Below, piece after piece: positions 24,545 to 33,789 of a DNA stretch of 64,000 nucleotides (positions are counted from its first letter, which is position 1; each line of letters starts with the position of its first letter). The position numbers were made by a program, and so were the translations under genes. This DNA is from Gambelia wislizenii. Lineage: Eukaryota; Chordata; Lepidosauria; Squamata; Crotaphytidae. Below the pieces are notes generated by a model. The model was not told where the DNA came from, did no database searches, and was given only the letters and a program-made list of their open reading frames with translations. Location of the stretch: contig JAUMIR010000011.1 of assembly GCA_030847615.1 (NCBI GenBank), positions 37,865,001 through 37,929,000 on the forward strand, read 5' to 3'.

Positions 24545-25690
24545 ACTGAGAAATCTGTTTGGGGGGGGCTCCTATAGATGGGCTCCCAGTCCCAGGTGTG
24601 CAACTCCATTGTCTCTCCAGACCATCTAAGAGTCATTACCAATGCCCAGAGAGTGAAAGGCAGAGACCAAAAACCTTTGCACATGAACCGTACGTAGGCT
24701 TTGCACTCACCACTCGATAAGCACACGGGGCCTTTCAAACCCTCCACAGAATAACATTAAGGTCATGTTTTGCCCCATCCAGAGGTGTCCCCTCACTCCA
24801 GGTGTCAGCCCCCCAAGTTAGAAGAGGGCTAGAAAAGGCCAGAGGGAGTCTCTCTCTCTCTCTCTGTCCAGATCTCCTAACTTTCGAACCCTCCACAGTC
24901 CCCTTCGTCAGCTGCCCTGTTCTTCAGCCACTCAGCTTACTTGGACTCTTCTTTGCATCAGAGGGTGAGAAAATCCATGGGTGTGTCTTAGTCTGTAGTC
25001 CCTTAAGCTCAGTTGCACCCCTCTAGCCCCCTTAGATTGGTCAGGAATAGGGTTCTCCTCTTTTTTCCTTTGAGAAACTGCCAGTAACAGCTTGTGTTGA
25101 ATATTGACTGTTCTGTTGGTCTCCACTGTTATCTTTTTCTGTCTTTTTAATAAAGAAATAATTGTTTTTGCTGCAAAATCAGCTTGTTCTTGACCTGATT
25201 TCTTCCCTTCTATTTCCATTTTACTTGGGAGTCACTCTGGTTAATTATCCCTTTTTAAAACCTATAGTCTGTAATGTCCTGCAGAGAGTTAGTCCCTGGA
25301 GCTTTCCCCCCAAACCAGTAAACCCAGTGCACTGCTCTTCACAGGCCATGCTGGCTACAGTTGCCAGGAGCTGAATTAGATGATACTGTACCATGCTTTA
25401 GCCGTATTCTAAGTACAGAAGAAGTCTTTGGTCAGCATTTTCCCCCCTGGTATTTCAGTCAACCGCTGAGCATTGAGGCTAAGTTGAGGGAAATGGGAAT
25501 GTAGAAAAAGCTGTTGCAAAATTGGGGATTCAGAGTAGAAGCTGAGATCCCCATAATTCTACATGGCCCAAGTACACTCAGGCAGGAGTGGCGACCCAGT
25601 TCACAGAATCACAAGGAGAGATGGACCTCACTCAACCATTGTGCTTCTCTCCCTGATTCCAGGCATGTTAAGACAGGCAATAATATGTTA
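24545..25690. other. No gene seen
   Basis: Contains a TCTC run near 24850-24866. No exon recognised. It lies downstream of the NCBP2L polyadenylation signal. Confidence 0.45.
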
Positions 25691-25699
25691 AAAGGATCA

Positions 25700-26097
25700 T
25701 TTATTGGGGTTCTTTCTTAGAAAAAGTAAATCAAATACAAACCAATAAACTGAGGGTATTGCAGCTACCAAACAAGGGCAACAAACAACCACCCCAAGAC
25801 TTGCAGATCATGTTTTCTTACACCCTCCGAAAAGAACTACTGAGAAGACTTGTTTGCTTTGGATCTCTACATCAATTCTGGCAGAATAAGTTCACAATCA
25901 CAGAAGCTGATGCCCATACTAGCCAGTATGGTAGAGTACGAGGGAAAGGTGCTGAGACGCCAGGGGCCCAGACTGCAAAGAATTCTTCCAGATAGCCATC
26001 TCTTTCCCTTGTACCCTTCGCTCCTGGAAGGATTCTGCCCCCCTCACCATGTTCTTCCCCACTTCTCTATTCCCACCCCCTTCAATCCATAAAGCTG
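25700..26097 (-). other. Probable 3' untranslated region of the NCBP2L gene
   Basis: Sequence downstream of the TAA on the minus strand has no coding pattern. It ends near an AATAAA polyadenylation signal on the minus strand at 25705-25700, followed by T-rich sequence. The end of the transcript is inferred from this signal only. Confidence 0.5.
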
Positions 26098-29000
26098 TTA
26101 GTAGATCGCTGCCTGTTGACTCATCTTCTGCATCTGAATAATCTTGCCGAAGCCTCCTCTCCCCACATCGTAGTCTGTCCGGTATTCATCTCGTACCTAG
26201 CAGGAGGGGGGTGGGAATCAAACAAATCCATTAAAGCAAGAAAGATACAGAAACAAGCAGTTCTCACTTGTTTAATTTATATCCCACCCTTTTCCCAGAA
26301 GATTTTGCAGAAGGGGTGGGACACGCTGGCCCTTGCAGCCCCTTCCAACTCTAAGGCTCTTTGATTCTATGTGTGGGTGGGGCTTTGGCACACAACATCA
26401 TACAGCACCTTCCCAGCCAAGCGAGTCCTACCTGGCCACCTGTTTTGCCACGGCCATACTGCCGCCCTTCCTTGAACCCTGCATCCCAGTCTGTCCGGAT
26501 GATGCGGTCATCCAGCCGGGTGCCATCGATGAAACGCATGGCATGCTCAGCTTCTGCTCTTGTGTAGTATCTGGAATGTTACTTTAAGGAAGACTCAGGG
26601 GATACTTGAAAGGGAGGACATGATGGGCTGTTAATGCATACACCCAGTGAATAGTAACACACATTTGTATGAACAATGTGCTATCAATGAACAGAACCTT
26701 TAGACCACTCAATGAGGAACTGCCAGAAAGCTCTTTAAAGCAGCCTTTCTCAACATTTTTACCCTGAAAAACACTTGAAATAATTTGGTCTCAAAGAAGA
26801 CCTGCATAAAAATTATTTTATTTACTGCTCAAATAAACTTTGGCTGACATCCAACATTACAGTTATGAATGCATAACTACGTATCACCCCCTGACTTGGC
26901 CCCTTCAAACCTACCTTAACATCCAGCCACTGTGCCAAGCAATTGGGGGGCAGCAGGATGACATTTCCAGGCCCCTCCCACCAGCGAGCTGTGATGCAAT
27001 GAGGAGTCATGACACAGTCATGCCTTTGATTGTTGCAGTGGGATCACTGGTAGGAGGGGAATGGAGACAGCATCCTGATGCAGTTTGATTCCCAGCAGAA
27101 CAGACCTCTGTCATGCAGTGTTGCTGCTGGCTGTGAAGGCAGGTGGGAGGGGGGGGATTTGTGATTGTACAATAGTGCCACAATTGGAAACATCAAGGCT
27201 ATACAAATGTGTTAAGTCTAGCTTACACATTTGTAACAGCTCAACAGGATGCCAGTCTTCATTTCCCAGTCACAATCTCTCATGGAGCCCCTAGCAACCT
27301 CTTGTGGAACCCTAGAATTCCAGGAGAATCTGGTTGAGAAGCCCCAGTTCAGATGAACCCAACTCTGTTGCAGAGCACACATTTTGCACTTACAAATTCC
27401 CAAGTTCAATTCCCAACAGTTAAAAGGATCAGGTAGCAAAGATGTGAACAACTTTGAAACTTTTGGAGAGTTGCTGCCAAATGCAGCAGACAATACTGGG
27501 CAACAGAGTCCTGATTTAGGATCCATCAGTTTTATGCATTCATGGAAGTCCCATACCATCATCCCCTGAAAGTGGCACAAATAATTGCAAGATTTTCCTT
27601 GGGTTTTTTTCCGGGCTGTGAGGCTGTGTTTTGGAATATTTGGAATGTGTAAGAAAGAAACTATTCCAGAACACAGCCTCACAGCCCAGAAAAATACCCA
27701 AGGAAAATCTATGGACGCTGGCCGTGAAAGCCTTCAACTTCATAATTGCAAGAGATAAAAAACATGTAAGCATAGCAAAAGAAGAAAAACACATAACTGG
27801 GGCAGTTGTAGATTTCCCTAATCCCTGAAATACTAGCTGGTTGCATGATGGGAGATTAAATAATACTAATAAAGAAATAACCATGCTGAGATTTAGTCAC
27901 ACAACAACAATCAGGAGTGGTATACCCCAACCATATATACATTGCTTGAGGCCACTGCCTAGAGTGTGGTTGATTTCTTGCACTACAGACTGTACAGTCA
28001 CAGAGGAGTCCACAGCTTGCAACTGCAAACATTGGCCAAGGATACTCCACAAAGCAGAAGCCACAGGGAGTTTTCTTCACTTTGTCCAGCCCCATGATGA
28101 TACGCTTGACATCCCCACATTTTGAGAAAAGCTCATGAATTTGCTCCTCTGTAGTGTAGAAGGACAGGTTCCCAACATAAAGTGTGCAGGAGCTCTTCAG
28201 GGCTTTTTTCTGCAAGTAACGGCTCCCCTGGCAAAGGGACAGGGAAAGGAGGAAGGGAGTCCTGATCACACAGCTTTCTAGATACTGGTTTTACCATTTA
28301 GGCACTGGGCAAATAGAAAAGTAACATGTTTTCTGCTGAAGAACTGAAAAGGCTAAACATACAACATAAAACTGGAGGGATGTATCTAAGTTTCACAAGC
28401 TGTTTTAGTTTTGTTTTCAAGATTTACATACTTCACTTTATATGCTACGTTTATGTAAACAAACACCCTCCAAAGCCATAAAGAGGGAAAATATTGCTGA
28501 GAAATATATATGTAGGTTTACAACTAATTTACAGGCATACCTCAGTTAACAAAACTTCTGTCAAGCAAGCTCCTGTTTACAAACACATTTTATGGGGAAG
28601 GCCCTGGAAGCTATTGTGCCCTATGAGGAGCGGTTTAGGGAGCTGGGTATGTTTAGCTTGGAAAAGAAAAGGCGAAGAGGTGACATGATAGCCATATTAA
28701 AATATTTGAAGAGATGTCATACTGAGAATGGAGCAAGCTTGTTTTCTGCTGCTCCAGAGACTAGGACACGGAGCAATGGGTTCAAACTACAGGAAAAGAT
28801 ATTCCACCTCAACATTAGGGAAAATTGCCTGAGAGTAAAAGGCTGTTCAGCAGTGGAATGCACTGCTGCCTGGGAGTGTGGTGGAGTCTCCTTCTTTGGA
28901 GGGTTTTAAGCAGAGGCTGGATGGCCATCTGTCAGAAATGCTAGGATTGTGTATTCCTGCAGGGCATGGGGTTGGACTGGATGGCCCTTGGGGGAGTCTT

Positions 29001-29947
29001 CCAACTCTATGATTCTACTTTGTGGTATTTGTTATGATGGTTGCTAAGCTAAGCAGCTTCCAGTTCTGGGCATCACAGTTCCAGCAGGATATTGAGTAGC
29101 TGGAGCATGTCCAGAGGAGGGTGGCCAAAATGGTGGGAGGTCTAGAAGCCATGATGCCCTATGAGGAGCAGCTTAGGGAGCTGGGAATGTTTAGCCTGGA
29201 GAAGAGAAGGTTAAGAGGGGACATGAGAGCCATGTTTAAATATTTGAAGGGATGTCACACTGAGGATGGAGCAAGCTGGTTTTCATGTCCAGAGACTAGG
29301 ACATGAAGCAATGGGTTCAAACTCCAGGAAAAGAGATTCCACCTAAATATTAGGAGCAACTTCCTGAGAGTAAGAGCTGTTTGGCAGAGGAATGTATTGC
29401 CTGGGAGTGTGGCGGAGGTTTTTAAACAGAGGCTGGATGGCCATCTCTTGGGGGTGCTTGGATTGTGTGTTCACCTTTCTTAGGTCGGTAAAATGAGTAC
29501 CCGGCTTGTGGGGGCAATGAGCTAACACACATTGGAAACTGCTTAATGCAGTGTAGATGTGTAAATTGCTATTGCTTAAAACAATTTGTAAGCCGCTCTG
29601 ATAGCCTTGTGGCTGAAGAGCGGGGCATAAATAACTAAATAAAAAAATAAATAAAATAAAAACAATGGGGTTGGACTAGATGGCCTTTGAGGGTATCTTC
29701 CAGCTCTATGATTCTATGGTTCTATGTTCCAGCTGGGATCAAGGCAGCCTGGGGTTGGACTGGATGGCCTCTGGGGGCCCCTTCCAGCTCTATGACGCTT
29801 CGTACGGAGTGAGGCCGCAGGAGGGCTCCCTCCCCTGCCCTGCCCTCCCCGCCCTCCTACCCTGAAGCGCTGGTCCCGGTACTGGCCGATTTCGCAGTAC
29901 GAGTCGCTGTTGAGCCTGCTCAGGGTGGTACTCAAGAGGCTCGACAT
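26098..29947 (-). CDS. NCBP2L: CBP20-type nuclear cap-binding protein, NCBP2-like, 4 exons, 168 aa
   Basis: CBP20 proteins bind the m7G cap of nuclear RNA as partner of CBP80. Coding exons on the minus strand are 29947-29861, 28227-28046, 26570-26432 and 26196-26098 (TAA 26100-26098), 507 bases. The product has an RRM with RNP2 LYVGNL and RNP1 GFCFVEY, the cap-stacking tyrosines in GQYRDQ (residue 23) and LYVGNL (residue 46), and the intact [15 protein letters not shown] and GRQYGRG cap-pocket segments. Compared with canonical NCBP2 (156 aa, extremely conserved) the linker after RDQ-F is replaced by [13 protein letters not shown], several RRM positions differ and the C-terminus is longer. This divergence and the linkage to TEX11 point to the NCBP2L paralog (X-linked in mammals). 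Donor of the second exon is the weak GA/gtatcc but is required by frame. Paralog assignment about 0.65; family certain. Confidence 0.9.
26742..27350. mobile_element. hAT-like DNA transposon remnant in NCBP2L intron 2
   Basis: The left end CAGCCTTTCTCAACATTTTTACC and the right end TCTGGTTGAGAAGCCCC form imperfect terminal inverted repeats of the hAT/MER type. No transposase remnant is visible. Confidence 0.6.
27590..27710. repeat. Inverted repeat, 50-bp arms
   Basis: Arms 27590-27639 and 27661-27710 pair at 46 of 50 positions around a 21-base loop, and contain the GGGCTGTGAGGCTGTGTT motif. It lies in NCBP2L intron 2. Confidence 0.85.
28591..29022 (+). mobile_element. CR1 LINE 3' fragment in NCBP2L intron 1
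   Basis: CCTATGAGGAGCGGTTTAGG and TGGGTATGTTTAGCTTGGAAAA encode the end of CR1 ORF2 (frame 28592-28909). It finishes with GGTTGGACTGGATGGCCC and ATGATTCTA. Confidence 0.88.
29055..29800 (+). mobile_element. CR1 LINE 3' fragment split by a SINE, plus a second CR1 tip
   Basis: CR1 runs 29055-29472 and resumes at 29663-29726 (GGTTGGACTAGATGGCC to GATTCTATG). A second short tip (GGTTGGACTGGATGGCCTC to CTCTATGAC) reaches about 29800, only about 60 bases from the first coding exon of NCBP2L. Confidence 0.82.
29473..29660 (+). repeat. SINE or short LINE copy with BovB-like tail, nested in CR1
   Basis: GTGGGGGCAATGAGCTAACAC, GTGTAGATGTGTAAATTGC and a tail GTAAGCCGCTCTGATAGCC to GCGGGGCATAAATAA. The same element lies on the minus strand around 49010-49100 and 49921-49990. 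Confidence 0.7.
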
Positions 29948-29949
29948 CT

Positions 29950-30185
29950 TGGGCGACCGGTGATGACGTCAATGGCCCTGGCTCAACCGACGCGGGCGGA
30001 CCGGAAAGAGCCCCGAGCGTCTAAGGCGCTGTCACTCAAACTAAGCTCCGCCCCCTCCCTCCGTCAGTCCTCAATAGTGACGTCACGCTCAAGGGGGCGG
30101 GGAAATAGGGCCCTCACGCCAGCCTTGGGAGCAAGGTGTGGGCGGTCTTGCCGCAAGGGACCCTGGGAAATGTAGTTTCCTCCCT
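29950..30185. promoter_or_regulatory. NCBP2L promoter with two CRE palindromes, GC box and ZNF143-like element
   Basis: GC-rich, CpG-rich DNA directly upstream of the NCBP2L start codon. The full palindrome TGACGTCA occurs twice, at 29964-29971 and 30078-30085. A GC box (GGGGGCGGGG) lies near 30093-30102. On the minus strand ACTACATTTCCCAG (30176-30163) resembles the ZNF143/THAP11 recognition element. No TATA box was seen. CRE palindromes are bound by CREB/ATF and, in male germ cells, by CREM. Activity and direction are inferred. Confidence 0.7.
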
Positions 30186-30361
30186 CTCCGTGGCCGGTTA
30201 GTGACTTATTCTCTCCACACTGCGATTCCCAGCTCGCCCTGCGCGAGGAAAGGAAAGGAGGCGGGGCAAAGCTTAGGCGGGAGATTTTAGCAACAAGGGA
30301 ATGGAGGGGTGTCTTCCTTGTAGCCAGCCCCAGTTAATAACTTAAAGGATATCTTTAAATA

Positions 30362-30393
30362 AACATATTATTATTGTTGTTGTTGTTGTTGTA
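30362..30393. repeat. (TTG)n microsatellite
   Basis: TTATTATTG followed by several TTG units. Confidence 0.85.
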
Positions 30394-30554
30394 ACCTTGA
30401 CAAAGCATCTTTTTTCCTTTCTGGATTTATGTGATGATATAGATGTCCATTCAGGTTCTCTTTACCTATTTTACCCATTATTGCTCAGGCCCACCACTCT
30501 TCCTTCTGCAGTTTCTAGGGCAGTTTGAATTTCTTTGTGTATGTATTTTTAATG

Positions 30555-31055
30555 TGCAATGCGTTGCTGTCCCTGAGCAAGCAGGGATCACCAGCATTGA
30601 GGCCATGAAATTGAGAACACAGCTGCGCTGGGCAGGGCACGTTTCTAGGTTGGAGGACCATCGCCTCCCCAAAATACTCTCTATGGTGAACTCACCACGG
30701 GTCAGCGTAAGAGGGGCGCTCCAAAAAAGCGATACAAAGACTCCCTGAAACAACATCTCAGGCTTGGCCAAACTGATCACCAACAATGGTCCGCCCTGGC
30801 CTCACATCGGGAGGCATGGAGACGCACTATCCACAATGCTGCAGCCTTATTTGAGAACTCACGCCGAACAAGTCTTGAAGAGAAACGACAATGCAGAAAA
30901 AGCACAACACAGAAACATCACCCAAGGAGACCTTCTGCTGTGCTTTCTACAACCGGACTTGTTTATCTCAGATTGGCCTTTTTAGTCATCAGCGCGCTTG
31001 CAGAAAACGCGGGATGAGTCCTTCCTGAATCTTCGTTTGCGAAGAAAAGCCAGAG
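30555..31055 (+). pseudogene. Non-LTR retrotransposon ORF2 C-terminal fragment (copy A)
   Basis: The reading frames carry [23 protein letters not shown] and EDHRLPKIL, the C-terminal region of a LINE reverse-transcriptase protein, then a degraded cysteine/histidine finger. Frame changes break it. It ends GAATCTTCGTTTGCGAAG and a GA run. A less damaged copy is at 49302-49920. Class not fixed; not CR1 or L2. Confidence 0.75.
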
Positions 31056-31075
31056 AGAGAGAGAGAGTTCAGGGT

Positions 31076-31640
31076 AGCCTTGAATAACACTCTAAGATAT
31101 GGAAGGCAACCTGGTATAATTCCTGATGTTTACTGTTACAATATAGTAACTTTTAGTGACAAAAATACATTTGATGACAAATATCATATACAGCAGCTTA
31201 GCAATGTTTATTGTGAACAAATACAATTTTACAAACAAATTGACAACACAAAGTACTTGTAAATGTTCCATAAACCAATCATATGTTGCCAAGACATATC
31301 CAAACAATATCATTGTAAAGGTGGTGAGCACATCAAATATTTAGCTGAATACAATATGAAGAACAATAGTTCACTATAGAAGCAGATAAATTTTAAGTTG
31401 AGAATCAAGAAGGAAAATAAGGTAAGTTTCTCCCAGGTAAACTGTTTCACCTTCACTTTCCTCCAGTGAAACATATAAGGATATTGTGAGCTGGACTTTT
31501 AACATCCTAACTGCAGGAGATTCATGTTCATGAATGGCCAAATGTGCTAAAAAGATGAATAAATGGGTCCTGGAACGCTGAGGACGGTGTGTCTTGGAAA
31601 TGGCTCGTTCATGGGTCTCCATAAATCAAAGTCTTCTTGA
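31076..31640. other. AT-rich unassigned stretch
   Basis: Open frames of 79 and 82 codons on the minus strand (31331-31092 and 31622-31374) show no recognised domain. No splice logic links them to a neighbour. Confidence 0.4.
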
Positions 31641-31869
31641 AGGCAGGTGACACACAGAGAACAGTGCTTGATGCTGAACGCATGATGCGTCAGGACTTCG
31701 CCAGGGGGCGTCCCTATGACATCACTCCTGTGACATCACCAGAGGCCATCCCTACGTCTCAGGATTTGGCCCTAAGCCCAGGCAACTGTAGCTCACTAGG
31801 ACTGAGGGAGGGTCTGAGGGGTCAGGAGTCTTTTTTCTCCTCCTCCTCCACCAGGCTGCCAAAAAATTA

Positions 31870-32735
31870 TAATAATAAAATGAATAAACACCCCCTGGGA
31901 CAGTGGAGGCGCTGTGCAAGCATCCATCTCCAACTTGGGACGGGGTCTGTTTTCCTCGCCATCTTGAACTCAGCGAGGGAGAAAAGGTGGGAAGTGCATG
32001 CACACTCTGCACGCTTGTTGTTCTGCTGCTGTTATTGGTGCTATTGGTGAGGAGAGTGGGAGGGTCTCAAAGTCTGGAGTCTTTCCCCCACACAAACTTC
32101 AGGTGGCCCCAAATCCACCATGCAGGTCCTTCAGTGGGGTTGTGGCTCCTTAAGCCTCATTAAAGAGATGAGGTGGGAAAGCACCGAAGACCAAGCAAAT
32201 AAACAGACCCCCTGGGACAATGGAGGCACTGTGCAAGCATCCATCTCCAACTTGGGGGGGGGTCTATTTTCCTCGCCATCTTGAACTTAGCGAAGGGAAG
32301 CATGCGCACTCTGCATGCTTGTTGTTCTGCTGCTGCGGGTGCTGCTGCTGAGGCGAGTGGGGTCCTAACACACTAGGACAGGGGGTGGTCTCAGGGTCTG
32401 GAGTCCTTCCCCCCACACACTTTAGGTGGCCCCAAACCCACCACGCAGGTCCTTCAGTGGGGTTGTAGCTCCTTAAGCCTCATTAAAGAGAAGAGGTGGG
32501 AGAGCAGCGAAGGCCAAGCAAATGAATAGCCCCCCTGGGACAGTGAGGCCTGCCAAGCGTCCATCTCCAACTGGGGGGGGTTCTGCTGGTGAGGCGAGTG
32601 GGAGGGTCTCGAGGTCTGGGGTCTTCCCCTCTCTCCACAGGTGGTCCCAAAGCTTTTGGGGGGGTATTCCTCCATAGCCCTCCTTCAGGAGGTGAGGCGG
32701 GAGGGCCAAAGACCGAACTCCTTCTCTGCGCCCAT
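31870..32735 (+). repeat. Three tandem copies of a promoter-like unit, about 320 bp period
   Basis: Units beginning with CCCCCTGGGACA start near 31891, 32209 and 32531. Each contains GGAGGC-CTGTGCAAGC, CATCTCCAACT, then (copies 1 and 2) CTCGCCATCTTGAAC, a CATGC box, TTGTTCTGCTGCTG, GTGAGG, GTGGCCCC and a closing GAGGTGGGA-AGC segment. The third copy lacks the middle part. The adjacent CpG island (32760-32960) carries the same order of elements in CpG-rich form, so the array looks like duplicated promoter DNA. A further fragment occurs at 36672-36840. Confidence 0.75.
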
Positions 32736-32739
32736 CGCC

Positions 32740-33760
32740 ACCCAGCGCGGCCTCCGCACGTGCCTCTTCCTCGCCGCCTTGGTGGGAAAACGAAGCCGGG
32801 AGCGGCCGCGCATGCGCACTCCGCCTGCCCCTTCTCGCCGCGCATGCGCCGGTGTGTCTTCCTGGCCGCCCTGAGGTGAAAAAGGCGGGAAGCGGCCTTG
32901 GCGCATGCGCACTCCTCCTCCTCCTGCTGCTGCCTCAGCCGGTGGTGGTGCTGCGGGTGAGGCGGCGGCCGGCCGGGGTCTCCCTCAGGGCCCGCGGGGG
33001 CGGAGGCGGCGGGAGGGCGGCGCGGCGGGCTCCCGCGGGGGCGGCGGGGCGAGGCTGGGCAGGAAGGCGCCGTCGGGCTCCGGGGGCAGCCTCCACGTGG
33101 CGGGGGCGGCCATGGCGGTGCTCGAGGCTCGGTGGCCCACCAGCGCCAGCGGCGGCAGAGCCTGGCGGCGGGCCGGGCCGGGGGCCCTCGGCTGCCGGGC
33201 GGGCCAGAGGGGCCTCCGCATCCGCGGGGTGGGCGAGGGCGAGGCCTCCTTCCTCGTCCCGCCGGGCTCCGCGGGGCCTCCTCCGCCGGCGGCGCCGGGG
33301 TGGAGGAGGGCCGGGAAGGAGAGGCGGGTGGCGGCCGGGCGGAGGGGCTGGGGGCGCTGGCCGGCCGCCCCCTTGCGCGCCTCGATGAGGGAGCGCCGCC
33401 GCTCGGCCTCGGCCGCCGCCCGGGGACCCAGGGCCCACAGCGGACGGCGGGGGCGGGGGGCGGCGGCGGAGGCAGGGGCGTCCTCCGAGGGGGGCTGCCC
33501 GGGGGCGAGGAGCGGCAGCGTCGGCCGGCGGTGGTCGTCGTGGTGGTGGTCGTCCATGGTCCGGTCGGAGGGGGCCCGGGGGTCGCCCAAAGGAGGGCGG
33601 CTTGAGCTCGGGAGCCCGCCTCGGAGGGAACAAACAAGGCCGGGGCGGAGTGGGCGGGCGGGTGCGGCCGGAGGGATAAAGGGTGCCTGGGGGGCCATTG
33701 TGACGGGGACGGGGGTCGCCTAGCAGGGCCGGAGGGAGGGAGGGAGGGAGCCTTGCATCG
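32740..33760. promoter_or_regulatory. CpG island with three NRF1 sites, candidate TEX11 promoter
   Basis: About 1 kb of very CpG-rich sequence. Three perfect NRF1 cores GCGCATGCGC lie at 32808-32817, 32840-32849 and 32901-32910. A good donor context GCGG/GTGAGG at 32957 could end a noncoding plus-strand first exon that splices to the acceptor at 37606. NRF1-type CpG islands often drive germline and housekeeping genes. Ownership by TEX11 is inference from position and orientation; a minus-strand transcript is also possible. Many overlapping open frames here are a by-product of GC content. Confidence 0.6.
32985..33557 (-). CDS. Unrecognised GC-rich open frame, 190 codons
   Basis: The frame begins with ATG in a reasonable context (ccATGG) and encodes MDDHHHDDHRRP, then a proline/alanine/arginine-rich chain with a short charged stretch AEAERRRSLIEARKG. 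Third codon positions are almost all G or C. I recognise no domain, signal peptide or membrane segment. It lies inside the CpG island and overlaps long open frames in other frames and on the other strand, so it is quite possibly noncoding. If real it would be a single exon or the first exon of a leftward gene. Confidence 0.2.
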   Translation of the reverse strand: MDDHHHDDHRRPTLPLLAPGQPPSEDAPASAAAPRPRRPLWALGPRAAAEAERRRSLIEARKGAAGQRPQPLRPAATRLSFPALLHPGAAGGGGPAEPGGTRKEASPSPTPRMRRPLWPARQPRAPGPARRQALPPLALVGHRASSTAMAAPATWRLPPEPDGAFLPSLAPPPPREPAAPPSRRLRPRGP

Positions 33761-33789
33761 CCCCCCAGCGAGGGAGCCCATCCCCTTGA

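Noticed and set aside
27856..28269. NCBP2L exon 2 read as a single 137-codon frame
   Set aside because: Homology stops at FVEY; the rest is intron. Splicing at 28046 to 26570 restores the CBP20 sequence [13 protein letters not shown].
32483..33781. Open frame of 432 codons on the minus strand across the CpG island
   Set aside because: Its product is low-complexity proline/arginine/serine sequence, it overlaps other long frames on both strands, and it runs out of the island into the tandem repeat. GC content explains the lack of stops.
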